Positions 34,551 through 43,669 of a DNA stretch of 64,000 nt are shown here, piece after piece. The DNA lies in contig NZ_CP096564.1 of NCBI RefSeq assembly GCF_023221595.1, forward strand, positions 1 to 64,000. The letters run 5' to 3'. Both the position numbers and the translations under genes were made by a program. This DNA comes from Rhodococcus qingshengii JCM 15477 (GTDB taxonomy: Bacteria > Actinomycetota > Actinomycetes > Mycobacteriales > Mycobacteriaceae). Under the pieces are notes generated by a model, which did no database searches, was not told the origin of the DNA, and worked only from the letters and a program-made list of their open reading frames with translations. The number at the start of each line of letters is the position of its first letter. The first letter of the stretch is position 1.

Positions 34551-36359
34551 TCAGTTGAGCGGGGAGGCTTCGACCGGCGGTGACGTCGAGACGAAACCCT
34601 GCTCGATCACGGCCGCCGCTTGCTTTTCCGACGCGGCGACGACATCGCGGATCTGCGGGTCCTCCCAGAAACCGGGAAGATCGAGCATGACGGCCTTGTT
34701 GTTGCGGCGAATCATCAGCGCCGTGCCCTCCTCGAGCTCACGGATCGCTGATTCCTCCATCACCTGACGGCGATGCAAGCTGCCACCACGCGAGGTGCCC
34801 ATACCCCGGCCACGCGGCGTCGGCGCCGAGAGCACGAACTCTTCGATAGAGCCGAGCAATGTCGAGACTTCCTTGAGTGTCGCGGTGTCCAGCAGGCCGG
34901 GCAGGATCAGCCGAATATTGGCGCTACCAGCGAGTTCTTTCGCGCCTTCGCGCCCCCATCGACGTTCGGTCTGCGAAAAGTTGTGTGTGAATGCGACCAG
35001 CTGGATTCCGCGGCCGCCCGAGTCCGACATCTTCGCCGGTAGCTCCGGAATGGGAGCAACATTGTTGAGTTCGTCGAGGACCATGCGCAGCGCCGGATCG
35101 AGCTTGCGACCCGCGCGGCGCTGGGAGAGCTTGTTGGCGACGAAGAACACTTCGGCCGCCAGTGCGGCAGCAAACGGTGCCACCGATCCGTTTCCGCCTT
35201 CGGAGAGCACGTACATGGTTCCGGTGCCCTTTTCGACGAAGTCCTTCACGTCGAACGAACTCGCGGCCGGGCAGTCCACCGCAGCCAGCAGCGACGGTGA
35301 CGCCAACGGCTCCATCACCGAGGTCAGCACCATCAGAATGCTCGACGTCGTCTTCTCTGACTTCGCATCGAGGATCTCGGAGAGAGTCCGCGCCCACTCT
35401 GCATGGTGTTCGTCGAGGATCTCGCGAGCTTCCACTGCATCGGTCGACTCGCACCACGCCGTGACATCGGAGAGTTTGCGATTGCCGAGCGCGGCTGCGT
35501 GCAGGTAGCAACGCAACAGGGTTGCTGCCTTCTGATCGAAGAAGTCACCGTCTCCGCTGGACTTTGCCGTCTTCGGTTTCGCTGCCACCAGGGCGGTAGC
35601 GCGGCGGATCGCCACGTCCGCGTCCTCGCATCCGGCGATCACCGACCACGTGATCCGATCCGGCCAGCCGGAAATGTTCTCCGGATCGAACACGACGACC
35701 TCGCCGAGTAGGTACCTGGGCAGCCAGGTTTGATGCAGGATGTCGACCTTCGTCGACGTCGTCAGGCAGCCTCCGGGTGCCGAGAGCACCATCGGTACCG
35801 CCAGACGGGAAGACTTGCCTTGCTGCGCGGCACCTTCGACGTAGATCGCATCTTTCGTCGACACCCACACCGGATGTTTGGAGTTGCGCAGGAATCCCAG
35901 ACGCAGCGCCAGTTCCGCGGTCTCGATGTCCTTGTCGGAGACGTTCGCCACCGAGGGGCGCAGGAACCGGCCTTCCTTGCGTGCGGATGCCTCGTCCAGC
36001 TTGGCGATCCGCAGATCCTTCACCGTGGCCAACCCGACGGGGGTTTTGCTGCGGCGCTTGGAACTACGCGATGCCCACCACCAGGTGCCGACACCGATCA
36101 GAGCAAGTGCGAGGACCGCGAAGGCGCCCGCGATGATGCTCGCCTGCGTCGGCCAGATCAGCTTTCCACTCATCACGTTCAACCCGGCGTCGATCGGATT
36201 CGCCGACACGATCTGCTCCAAGCCCGCCCACGACGAACCCAGGCGCACTGAAATGCCGATCGCCCCAACCAATGCGAGGACAACGGCAAATGCTGCGCCG
36301 GCGAGATAGACCCCGACGTTCGACCTGTGTGGATCTCGCGTGTGAATTTTCTCAGCCAT
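34551..36359 (-). CDS. VirD4-like type IV coupling protein
   Basis: The 602-residue ATPase links the relaxosome to the T4SS channel. Two N-terminal membrane segments (AGAAFAVVLALVGAIGISV and ASIIAGAFAVLALALIGVG) are followed by the motor domain: Walker A GAAQQGKSS near residue 180, Walker B region LRMVLDELNNVAPIPELP and the following IQLVAFTHNFSQTERRWG, as in TraG/VirD4/TcpA. A GGAAGGA ribosome binding site precedes the ATG. It lies within the conjugation operon between the VirB8-like gene and small accessory genes. Confidence 0.9.
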   Translation of the reverse strand: MAEKIHTRDPHRSNVGVYLAGAAFAVVLALVGAIGISVRLGSSWAGLEQIVSANPIDAGLNVMSGKLIWPTQASIIAGAFAVLALALIGVGTWWWASRSSKRRSKTPVGLATVKDLRIAKLDEASARKEGRFLRPSVANVSDKDIETAELALRLGFLRNSKHPVWVSTKDAIYVEGAAQQGKSSRLAVPMVLSAPGGCLTTSTKVDILHQTWLPRYLLGEVVVFDPENISGWPDRITWSVIAGCEDADVAIRRATALVAAKPKTAKSSGDGDFFDQKAATLLRCYLHAAALGNRKLSDVTAWCESTDAVEAREILDEHHAEWARTLSEILDAKSEKTTSSILMVLTSVMEPLASPSLLAAVDCPAASSFDVKDFVEKGTGTMYVLSEGGNGSVAPFAAALAAEVFFVANKLSQRRAGRKLDPALRMVLDELNNVAPIPELPAKMSDSGGRGIQLVAFTHNFSQTERRWGREGAKELAGSANIRLILPGLLDTATLKEVSTLLGSIEEFVLSAPTPRGRGMGTSRGGSLHRRQVMEESAIRELEEGTALMIRRNNKAVMLDLPGFWEDPQIRDVVAASEKQAAAVIEQGFVSTSPPVEASPLN

Positions 36360-36425
36360 GAGTGAGTGTCCTTCCGGGACGAAAGTGGAGGTGGAGCGTG
36401 AGAAGTGCAGGTGACGATGCGGTTC

Positions 36426-37004
36426 TCATCCGGTTTCTCCGATCCGGTAATTCGCGGCCCGCCAGGTCCCCGATGCGTCCTTTTCGAGGGTGACCGTTGC
36501 CGCTGATGTCTTGTACGGCGTCGATCCGCCGTCGGGGTGAAGCACGACCTGCCGGATACGGACGTCGACCGTGGCGGTCGCTCCCTTGATCGAGACGGGC
36601 GTTTCCGCTGTCGTCGCGGCGGTGAGCGTGTCCCCGCTGCGAGACCAGGCAGCCCAGTCCGCTACCGGTGTCGGAAGCGGATTCGGTTCGTTGGCAGCCG
36701 CTTTCGCGAGGGCTCCGGTCAGCAGATCGGCCTGGGATGCGCGATGGAGTGCGTCCCATCCAGAGCGATCCCGCGCCGGTTGCCAGGAGAAGATCATCGA
36801 CATGGCGTTGGTGGCCACGGTCTGAGGTTCGGCGTGTTCCGGAGAGAGCGGGTCCTCGTGGTGGTGATCGGAGTCGTGGCCTTCTGAAGTGCCGGGGCCG
36901 CTGTCGTTTCCGGTGGTCTGGCGGATCGCGAAGACTATGCCGACGACCAACACGAGTGCGACGACGACGCCGATCACGATCGCGATGCCTTTGTTTTCTC
37001 TCAT
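36426..37004 (-). CDS. Membrane-anchored VirB8/TcpC-like T4SS protein
   Basis: The 192-residue protein has one N-terminal membrane segment (IAIVIGVVVALVLVVGIVFA), a His/Asp-rich linker (GHDSDHHHED), and an exported domain of about 130 residues (VATNAMSMIFSWQPARDRSG, VDVRIRQVVLHPDG, ASGTWRAANYRIGE) whose pattern fits an NTF2-like VirB8/TcpC fold. The His-rich linker may bind metal. The stop of the wall-hydrolase gene and AGGAGAG lie just upstream. Confidence 0.65.
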   Translation of the reverse strand: MRENKGIAIVIGVVVALVLVVGIVFAIRQTTGNDSGPGTSEGHDSDHHHEDPLSPEHAEPQTVATNAMSMIFSWQPARDRSGWDALHRASQADLLTGALAKAAANEPNPLPTPVADWAAWSRSGDTLTAATTAETPVSIKGATATVDVRIRQVVLHPDGGSTPYKTSAATVTLEKDASGTWRAANYRIGETG

Positions 37005-37016
37005 CGTGGATCTCTC

Positions 37017-38660
37017 CTAGTTCTCGCCGGCGAGGGCAGCGTCGTAGCGGGTCATGCGTTCTTTGATGTCGACGACGTAGGCCTGGGTTTCGGCGTACGG
37101 CGGGATTCCGCCGAACTGCTCGACCGCACCGGGTCCTGCGTTGTATCCGGCGAGCATGGTGTCGATCGGATCGCCCGTGACCTGCCCGCTCTTATGCAGC
37201 GGGCGGAGGTATTCGGCGACGTGACAGTCGTAGGCGCCCTGGGCCATCACCGCATCGGCGATGTTGTTCGGATCCCCGGCGCCGGCAGGACCGTTCTTGT
37301 TGCCGTTCTCGTCGACCGGATACCCGAACACCGCCCAGGTGTCTGGCATGAACTGGGTGTAGCCGCCAGCTCCCGCGGGGCTGATCTGGCCTGGCTTCCA
37401 ATTCGATTCCTGCTCGAGCTGACCCGCCAGAAGGGGCGGGGTGATTTCCGTGCACTGCTTCGCGCTGATGACCAGCCATTTCTCGAATTCCGGCGGCACG
37501 GTTCCCGCCGCGAGGTCTGCGCCCGCATCACCGAGATTCGCGCCCCCGATCGTGCACCCGTCGGAGGGCTTGGGCGCGGTGGAGCCGTCCACGTCCGGAG
37601 CTGGGCCGTAGCTTTGACCAGCCGTGGGCATTCCGTGTCCGATGGTCGTCACATGGACGTGGTTGAAGTGGTTTTCGTTCGGGCTGCCCCGGTCCTCCAT
37701 CATGTTCGGGGTGCCGTCCGAAGGAATGTATTCCTGGCGCCAGATCATGTACTCGATCTGGAAGTACTCGCGATTGGCCCACAAATAGTCCTTGACGGCG
37801 TCACCGAGCTTGCGGCCCTCGTCGCTGGAGTAGTCGTCGATCATGATGTCGGCGGCGCGACCGGACGGATGATCTTGGGAAATCGCGTCGGACGGTCGCC
37901 ATCCGCCGATAGAGGTCAGTTGCGGGAACTTCGCGTACACGGCGCGAGCGACCCGGACGGTGTCGACCTGCCAGTGCTCTTCGGTTCCGACCTTGGCCGG
38001 CAGTGCCGCCATTTCCGCTCCCGAGGGCGCAGATGGGGCAGTCGGCGTCGACGGAACCGCGGGCGACGAGTCGGCGCTGCCGGGTTCGGCTGCTGCCTGG
38101 TAGTACGGCATCGGATCCACGTCGTGGCCGCCGGCCAGTCGGCCACCTTCCCAGACCTCGAAATGCAGATGAGCCCCGCCGGGACCCGGCGGAGAGACCT
38201 CACCGTTGTAGCCTTCGTTGGCGATGTGCTGACCAGCTTTGACCTGGTCACCGGTCTTGACGAGTACCGCGTCCTCGAACATGTGCCCGTAGACGGTCGA
38301 GAACATCTTCCCGTCCATCTGATGGTCGATCACGATCCACTGACCGAACCCGGACGCCGGACCGGCATCAATGACCACGCCATCTGCCAGCGCGAAAATC
38401 GGCGCACCGGCCGGACCGGCAATGTCATCGCCCTTGTGGTCCGGACGATCCGGAGTGCGCCACCCCGAGGTCAGTTGACCATCCGACGAACGCATCGGCT
38501 TCGACATCGAACCTGTCGGGACTCCCTGCGCCACAGACGAACCTGGACCACTGCCCTTCGGTACGCAGTCCGTCGACTTCGGCTCCTCCGAGGTCGCGAT
38601 GAAGACCACCACGAGAATCGGAAGGATCAGTACCAGCGCCGCAGCGAGTCCCTTTTTCAC
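37017..38660 (-). CDS. Three-domain cell-wall hydrolase for conjugation
   Basis: The 547-residue exported protein (GTG start, membrane segment LAAALVLILPILVVVFIA) opens the wall for the T4SS. Order: M23/LytM endopeptidase (about 70-165; YGHMFEDAVLV, GGAHLHFEVWE); a middle domain (about 220-340) with GGWRPSD, HPSGRAADIMI and NHFNHVHVT resembling a peptidase-like fold; and a C-terminal soluble lytic transglycosylase (about 395-540; LLAGQLEQESNW with catalytic Glu, GAGGYTQFMPDTW, MLAGYNAGPGAV). The start overlaps the OrfA-like stop (GTGA). The middle domain keeps H-D-H-type residues but its activity is unproven. Confidence 0.9.
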   Translation of the reverse strand: MKKGLAAALVLILPILVVVFIATSEEPKSTDCVPKGSGPGSSVAQGVPTGSMSKPMRSSDGQLTSGWRTPDRPDHKGDDIAGPAGAPIFALADGVVIDAGPASGFGQWIVIDHQMDGKMFSTVYGHMFEDAVLVKTGDQVKAGQHIANEGYNGEVSPPGPGGAHLHFEVWEGGRLAGGHDVDPMPYYQAAAEPGSADSSPAVPSTPTAPSAPSGAEMAALPAKVGTEEHWQVDTVRVARAVYAKFPQLTSIGGWRPSDAISQDHPSGRAADIMIDDYSSDEGRKLGDAVKDYLWANREYFQIEYMIWRQEYIPSDGTPNMMEDRGSPNENHFNHVHVTTIGHGMPTAGQSYGPAPDVDGSTAPKPSDGCTIGGANLGDAGADLAAGTVPPEFEKWLVISAKQCTEITPPLLAGQLEQESNWKPGQISPAGAGGYTQFMPDTWAVFGYPVDENGNKNGPAGAGDPNNIADAVMAQGAYDCHVAEYLRPLHKSGQVTGDPIDTMLAGYNAGPGAVEQFGGIPPYAETQAYVVDIKERMTRYDAALAGEN

Positions 38661-38956
38661 GCCAGCCCCAGCTTCCCGGCGGTGAATCCACGACTGGAAG
38701 CCAGATCATGGTTCTGACGTCGCAGCCGCGCCACTTCCTCTTCCAGTGCGCGCATCCTGGCGCTCACTTCTTCCGGTGGTGCCTGCCGTGCAGGTCCGTA
38801 GCTCTCGCCGATCCAGCGCGAGACCGTATTGACATGCGCGCCCAACGATTTTGCGATCGCCTGGCAGCATTCGAGGCGCGAGTTGTACTGGTGTCGGGTT
38901 TCTTCGAACGTCTTCTCTGCCCATGCGCGGGTTTCGTCCCCGTATCGGCTACTCAC
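38657..38956 (-). CDS. IS3-OrfA-like HTH/coiled-coil protein built into the T4SS operon
   Basis: The 99-residue protein starts at a GTG overlapping the virB4 stop (GTGA) and its own stop overlaps the hydrolase start (GTGA). It resembles IS3-family OrfA: a helix-turn-helix (YNSRLECCQAIAKSLGAHVN, TVSRWIGESYG) then a leucine-zipper-like coil (MRALEEEVARLRRQNHDL) and a short ASSRGFTAGKLG end. No OrfB or IS ends are nearby, so it is likely domesticated: a DNA-binding regulator or scaffold of the operon. Confidence 0.7.
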   Translation of the reverse strand: MSSRYGDETRAWAEKTFEETRHQYNSRLECCQAIAKSLGAHVNTVSRWIGESYGPARQAPPEEVSARMRALEEEVARLRRQNHDLASSRGFTAGKLGLA

Positions 38957-40779
38957 GCCACACCTTCGAGTTCGAACAGCTCGTTGAAGCGAGAGTTGGT
39001 GTCGTGCAGTTTCAGATCTATTTCGGTTCGTGTGAACACGGTCTGCACCGGGATTCCCGGAACATTGTCCTTTGCGATTTTGATCATGAACTTGCCCAGG
39101 CCCGGCGGGTTGCGGCGCGGACCACGGCGGGTACGGCGCATCGGAGCGCCGCGTGACCACGAGGTGATCATTGCCCGCTCGGCGGAGGTGAATTGGAGAA
39201 CGTCGGAGAGTCGATCGAGCTCACCGGCGGGTAGTCCGCCACAGATGACCATTCCGGATCGTTCGATGAAGCCCTTGGCGATCTTGACGTCCACTTCGGT
39301 CGGCAGTGTTTCGAGGTCGCGGCCGGTGTGCGTGATTTGGAGCAGGCCTGTTCCGTCGCTTCGGTTGAGCCTGGTGAGTTCGTCGATGCGGTTGACCATT
39401 CCGGCGCCGGCACCGAGGACCTGCCACAGCTCGTCCAAGATTGCGAGGAAGTACTTCTGTGGTTCGAGGCCGGCATCGGCGAGCAGATGCGCGGCTTCCA
39501 TCGAGCCGTAGGCGTCGGACCAGCAGCTGAGCATGACCGCGGCCTTGAGCTTCTGGTCGCCGCGGGTGATGGCGGAGACATCGATGCAGATCGCCGTCGA
39601 ATCGAGATCCAGTGGCACGCTTGTGTGGTCGGCGAAGATGTCGCCGAGCGGTCCGTCGAGCAATGCTTCGAGGGACTGCACCAAGCGCGTGATGATCGTG
39701 ATGTAGTGATCTGGGGACTGTGCGAAGACCACCTTGCGCAGTCGCTCGGAGCCCTCGATGATCTTCGCCGCGAGGTGTCTGACCAGCGGCGGATCGACGA
39801 ACGAGAACTCGCCGCCCTCGCGCAACTCCCGCAAGGCCCGCGACAACAGCGAACTCTCGTAGTCCTCGATCGGATCCTGGCGGATCAGTTCGATCAACGC
39901 GGTGATCATCTGGAGTTGGCGTGAATGTACGACCAGCTTCGTTTCTTCGATCAGTTCCTCGATGTGCGCGGCGCTGACTCGATCGCGGCCGGTGAACGGG
40001 TCGGTCGCAGGCAACAGTTGACCGGTGACAGCGGCCCTCTCCTCTGCGGCGCGCAGTCGGGCGAGATGCTGCTCGAGACGCGGGAGGACCGCGCCCATCG
40101 CGCCGGCCGAGAGTGGGTTGAGGTGGCCCTTGCCGTGGCCGAGAGTGATGACTTGACCGCCCATCGCCTGTGTGGCGCCGACGTACTCGCCCTTCATGTC
40201 GCCGGCGACGATCGGGCACTGATTCCGGGCGACCGCGCCGACGAACATCTTGCGAATGAACGAGGACTTGCCCAGAGCAGGTAGTGAGAGCAGGAACGCG
40301 GATGGGTTGGTGATCAGTCCTTCGGCGAACCACGTCAGTACATCGCAGGACGCGGAATCCCCGGTGCGCTGGTGCATTCCGATCGGGGTCCCGAGGGTGG
40401 GAGCGGTGGCGCCGATCATCCATGGGTTGAGGCCGCACGCGTGCATGGTGCTGACCTGGTACTCGATCGGGGCGAGCACGGTCTCCATCGCGCCGCCGCC
40501 GTCACTGCTGAGGTAGCTGTCGCGGAACCCACGCCGGGGCAGTGTGCGGTACGCCCGCCGCCAGGACGGGTCCGGACTTTCGTCTTCGGCGTCGTCGCGT
40601 TCCTCGTTGGCTTTGCGCCATTTCTTGAGCGCACGAGCCTTGTGTGTGAGCGGGAACGGAGCTGACACCGACCCGTTGTCGATCGCTTCGGCAAGGGCCT
40701 CGAGTTCGGCGAATTCCCACTTGCCGATGATGTTTTCGAGTTCGGCGTCGGTGACGTCGTCCACGGTCTTGAACTGCAT
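38953..40779 (-). CDS. VirB4-like T4SS ATPase, intact copy
   Basis: The 608-residue ATPase powers T4SS assembly and transport. Walker A-like LPALGKSS is near residue 168, the second motif FLAILDELWQVLGAGAG near 450 and the following LLQITHTGRDLETLPTEVD near 490. The first glycine of the P-loop is replaced by Ser/Leu as in several actinobacterial VirB4s. Start MQFKTVDDV at 40779 with AGAGGA eight bases upstream; the frame open to 40878 is not family-like. Its first 262 codons and upstream region are duplicated at 43664-44449. It lies downstream of the IS21 insertion, so its expression depends on readthrough or a local promoter. Confidence 0.92.
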   Translation of the reverse strand: MQFKTVDDVTDAELENIIGKWEFAELEALAEAIDNGSVSAPFPLTHKARALKKWRKANEERDDAEDESPDPSWRRAYRTLPRRGFRDSYLSSDGGGAMETVLAPIEYQVSTMHACGLNPWMIGATAPTLGTPIGMHQRTGDSASCDVLTWFAEGLITNPSAFLLSLPALGKSSFIRKMFVGAVARNQCPIVAGDMKGEYVGATQAMGGQVITLGHGKGHLNPLSAGAMGAVLPRLEQHLARLRAAEERAAVTGQLLPATDPFTGRDRVSAAHIEELIEETKLVVHSRQLQMITALIELIRQDPIEDYESSLLSRALRELREGGEFSFVDPPLVRHLAAKIIEGSERLRKVVFAQSPDHYITIITRLVQSLEALLDGPLGDIFADHTSVPLDLDSTAICIDVSAITRGDQKLKAAVMLSCWSDAYGSMEAAHLLADAGLEPQKYFLAILDELWQVLGAGAGMVNRIDELTRLNRSDGTGLLQITHTGRDLETLPTEVDVKIAKGFIERSGMVICGGLPAGELDRLSDVLQFTSAERAMITSWSRGAPMRRTRRGPRRNPPGLGKFMIKIAKDNVPGIPVQTVFTRTEIDLKLHDTNSRFNELFELEGVA

Positions 40780-41060
40780 GACGAATCCTCTTCTCTCAGC
40801 CGTTGCGGGCGATCTTCGAGGTGGTGGTGTGATCGCCCAACAGCACCCCGACACCGAGACCTGCCGCGAACGCGGCATCTTGCATTCCGTATGCGCGAAC
40901 CAGCTTCAACATCGCTCGGGCGGAGAGCGATTCGAGGATCGAGGACGCATTCGGCACCTCTGTCGCCGTAGCGCAAGTGATCGTCATCAGAGCCGAGTAC
41001 CGCACCAGACCGGCACCGCGGACCTGTTCCTGACGGGCCTGCTCGGTGGTTTCGACGCGC
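39977..41060. repeat. 1084-bp tandem duplication, unit A
   Basis: Unit A runs from inside virB4 to inside the SCO6880 gene and is followed directly by a second unit starting with the same 23 bases (actcgatcgc...gaacgg at 39977-39999 and 41061-41083). The remainder of the second unit is at 43664-44730. Stretches I compared are identical, offset 3670 bases. Unit length is 1084 in both once the IS and one target duplication are removed. Confidence 0.92.
40796..41060 (-). pseudogene. 3' fragment of the SCO6880-like gene
   Basis: This is the duplicated last 88 codons of the gene at 44466-45965, from RVETTEQARQEQVRG to the stop KIARNG. It has lost its start to the duplication junction at 41060 and the frame runs on into IS21 end sequence. 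It still supplies the native leader upstream of the intact virB4. Confidence 0.85.
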
Positions 41061-41077
41061 ACTCGATCGCGGCCGGT

Positions 41078-41083
41078 GAACGG
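41078..41083. repeat. Target-site duplication GAACGG, left
   Basis: Abuts the TGTC end of the second IS21 element; partner at 43664-43669. Confidence 0.92.
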
Positions 41084-41216
41084 TGTCGACGGCCATCGTA
41101 AGCTCCCCACTGGCGGCCATTTATGGCGCATTTTGTGGCCATGGTTTCTCCCCGCGTACGGCCAGATAGTTCCCCACCTGCTGTGAGTCAGATTCGGTCC
41201 CGGCAACGCTGGGTGG

Positions 41217-42758
41217 ATGAAATCGAGCAGGGAGATCATGGAAATTTTGGAGGCGTACGACCTCACGGGTAGTTATCGGGCGGCGGCGGAGCTGGCTGGG
41301 TGTGATCACCACACGGTGGCCCGGTATGTGCAGATGCGCGCTGCGGGGCAGCCGCCGGACCGCCGGCGGCATCGAGCGCGGGCGATCGACGACTTTCTGC
41401 CGAAGATCGAGGAGTTGGTGGTCCGCTCGCAGGGCAAGGTCCGCGCGGATGTCATCCACGAACGGATCGTCGCGCTGGGGTTCACCGGCGGTGAGCGGAC
41501 CACGCGCCGGACGGTCGCGGAGGCGAAGGCCCAGTTTCGGGCTGGTCGGCGGCGAGTGTATCGGCCGTGGGTAACCGAACCTGGGCTGTGGTTACAGTAC
41601 GACTTCGGTGACGGGCCAACGATTTCCGGCCGGAAGACGACGTTGTTCTGCGCATGGTTGGCGTGGTCGCGATTTCGGGTGGTGATCCCGATCTGGGACA
41701 AGACATTGCCGACGGTGGCGGCGTGTTTGGATGCGACATTCCGCCGCTTGGGCGGGGTTCCGGTCTATGTCCTCACCGACAACGAGAAGACCGCGACGAT
41801 CGATCACGTGGCCGGGATCGCGGTCCGCAATCCGGAGATCGTGGAGGTGGCACGGCATTACGGCACGACGCTGCGGACGTGTTTACCTGCTGATCCGGAG
41901 TCGAAGGGAGGAAGTGAGGCGACGGTGCGGATCGCCAAAGCCGACCTGTTGCCGAAGGAGGTGAACCTGCGCGAGCAGTATCACTCTTTCGGTGAGCTCG
42001 AGTCGGCTTGCCGGCAGTTCTGCACCGACGTCAACACCCGCGTCCACAGCTCTACTCGGCGGCGGCCGGTCGAGCGGCTGGCCGAAGAGTTGCAGCGGCT
42101 GCATCCGCTGCCGAAATCTCCGTTCACCGCGGTGTTCGGCACTACCCGGCGGGTGAACTGGGAGTCGACGATCTCGGTGGAAGGGGTGCGGTATTCGGTG
42201 CCGCACACGTTGATCGACACTCGGGTCTGGGCCCGCTTCCATGGTGAGGAGCTGATCGTGACCGCCGTCGACAATGATGGCGGTGCAGTCGAAGTCGCGC
42301 GGCACCGCCGCGGCCAACCCGGTTCACCGGTCCTCGACAACGACCACTACCCACCCCGCCCAGACCGCGACGCCGCCGACCGGGTGCCCAAGCCTCGTAC
42401 CGCCGCCGAGCTCGCCTTCCTACAGTTGGGCCAGGGTGCCAACAGCTGGCTGGTCGAGGCTGCCGCCGCGGGAGCGCGCCGCATCAGGGCGAAGATGGCC
42501 GAGGCCGTGGACCTTTCGAAGCTGCACTCCCCGGACGCAGTCGACAGAGCGTTGGGGACGGCGGCGATGACCGGCCGGTTCGCCGATCGGGACCTGATCT
42601 CGATCCTCGACTACCAAGTCACCCACGAACACGCTGATCCGGTCCGTCGCAGCGAGAACCACACTCTGCAACCGGGCACCGCCGCCTGGTCCACCTTCGG
42701 CCAGACACCAGCGCCGGCCAGCCCAGCCACTACTGACGATGAAAGCGATGACGCCTGA
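41217..42758 (+). CDS. istA: IS21-family transposase IstA
   Basis: The 513-residue DDE transposase begins with the HTH region MEILEAYDLTGSYRAAAELA and CDHHTVARYV. Catalytic residues are in LQYDFGDGP, VLTDNEKT and SKGGSEA. It is clearly homologous to, but diverged from, the IstA at 4749-6293, so the two elements arrived independently. Its stop overlaps the istB start by one base (TGATG). Confidence 0.95.
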   Translation: MKSSREIMEILEAYDLTGSYRAAAELAGCDHHTVARYVQMRAAGQPPDRRRHRARAIDDFLPKIEELVVRSQGKVRADVIHERIVALGFTGGERTTRRTVAEAKAQFRAGRRRVYRPWVTEPGLWLQYDFGDGPTISGRKTTLFCAWLAWSRFRVVIPIWDKTLPTVAACLDATFRRLGGVPVYVLTDNEKTATIDHVAGIAVRNPEIVEVARHYGTTLRTCLPADPESKGGSEATVRIAKADLLPKEVNLREQYHSFGELESACRQFCTDVNTRVHSSTRRRPVERLAEELQRLHPLPKSPFTAVFGTTRRVNWESTISVEGVRYSVPHTLIDTRVWARFHGEELIVTAVDNDGGAVEVARHRRGQPGSPVLDNDHYPPRPDRDAADRVPKPRTAAELAFLQLGQGANSWLVEAAAAGARRIRAKMAEAVDLSKLHSPDAVDRALGTAAMTGRFADRDLISILDYQVTHEHADPVRRSENHTLQPGTAAWSTFGQTPAPASPATTDDESDDA

Positions 42759-43549
42759 TGAGCACCCCTTTGCGCACTGTTACCAGCGCTAACGGCGACC
42801 CGTTGGCCGAGGCGATCGACCTGACTAAACGCCTGAAACTGCCCCATATCCGCAGGTCCTTGAGCGATATCATCCCGACCGCGAAAGCCCAACGCTGGGA
42901 CCCCGCCGAAGTCGTGCGGGTTCTCCTCGCTGAGGAAGCCGCCGGCCGGGACCGGGCGAACCTGCACACTCGCCGCAAACGCGCGGGTTTCCCTACCGGC
43001 AAGACCTTCGGCGACTGGGACGAAACGAAATCGTCGATTCCCCGCGCCACCCAGGACGCGCTCCGCACCCTGGAGTGGGTCGGGCGGCGTGAATGTTTCT
43101 GCGTCTGTGGGCCTTCGGGAACTGGCAAGTCTCACTTCACCGAGGCACTCGGGCAGGCCGCAGTCGAAGCTGGGCTGGCGGTGTCTTGGTTCACCATCGA
43201 AGACCTCGGTGCCCTGGTCCGCCGGCACCGTGCCGACGACTCCATCGCCCGAGCCCTGACGAGGATCATCCGCTCCGACCTGATCATCGTCGACGACATC
43301 GGTCTGCTCCCGGTCTCTGAAGACGCCGCCGAAGGATTCTATCGCCTCGTCGACGCTGCCTACGAACGCCGAGCGATTGCCGTCTCGAGCAACCTGCACC
43401 CCTCCGGCTTCGACGAGATCATGCCCAAAACATTGGCCACCGCCACCGTTGACCGGCTCCTGCACCATGCGCACGTCGTCGTCACCGACGGCGACTCCTT
43501 CCGCCTCACCGAAGCCACCACCGGCAAGGGGGTGAAGCCCTTCAGCTAA
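42758..43549 (+). CDS. istB: IS21-family helper ATPase IstB
   Basis: The 263-residue AAA+ helper has Walker A GPSGTGKS, Walker B LIIVDDIGLLPVSEDA, and the sensor region AIAVSSNLHPSGFDEIMP. It controls target choice of the IstA transposase. It overlaps the istA stop, giving translational coupling. Confidence 0.95.
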   Translation: MSTPLRTVTSANGDPLAEAIDLTKRLKLPHIRRSLSDIIPTAKAQRWDPAEVVRVLLAEEAAGRDRANLHTRRKRAGFPTGKTFGDWDETKSSIPRATQDALRTLEWVGRRECFCVCGPSGTGKSHFTEALGQAAVEAGLAVSWFTIEDLGALVRRHRADDSIARALTRIIRSDLIIVDDIGLLPVSEDAAEGFYRLVDAAYERRAIAVSSNLHPSGFDEIMPKTLATATVDRLLHHAHVVVTDGDSFRLTEATTGKGVKPFS

Positions 43550-43663
43550 CCCAAATCAGAAAGCGGGTGGGGAAAAACAACTGGCCGCCACCGGGGAGAA
43601 CCCGTGGCCACCAGCGGGGAGAACTACTGGCCGCCTACGGGGAGAACTTCGTGGCCATTGACA

Positions 43664-43669
43664 GAACGG
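43664..43669. repeat. Target-site duplication GAACGG, right
   Basis: Abuts the GACA end of the second IS21 element; partner at 41078-41083. Confidence 0.92.

Larger units (their letters stand above)
41084..43663 (+). mobile_element. IS21-family insertion sequence (second, divergent copy)
   Basis: The 2580-bp element has TGTC/GACA ends with adjacent GGCCA, and terminal repeat series near each end (left around 41115-41200, right around 43575-43660, built on GGGGAGAAC and TGGCCGCC). It is flanked by the 6-bp target duplication GAACGG (41078-41083 and 43664-43669). istA and istB run on the plus strand, against the surrounding T4SS genes. Confidence 0.93.

Noticed and set aside
37194..38717. Long plus-strand frame of 507 codons opposite the wall hydrolase
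   Set aside because: It is the antisense shadow of a well-supported M23/transglycosylase gene; no domain or ribosome binding site.
40779..40878. Upstream extension of virB4 (MPRSRQVSVSGCC...)
   Set aside because: It overlaps the end of SCO6880 and is not VirB4-like; the internal ATG has the ribosome binding site.
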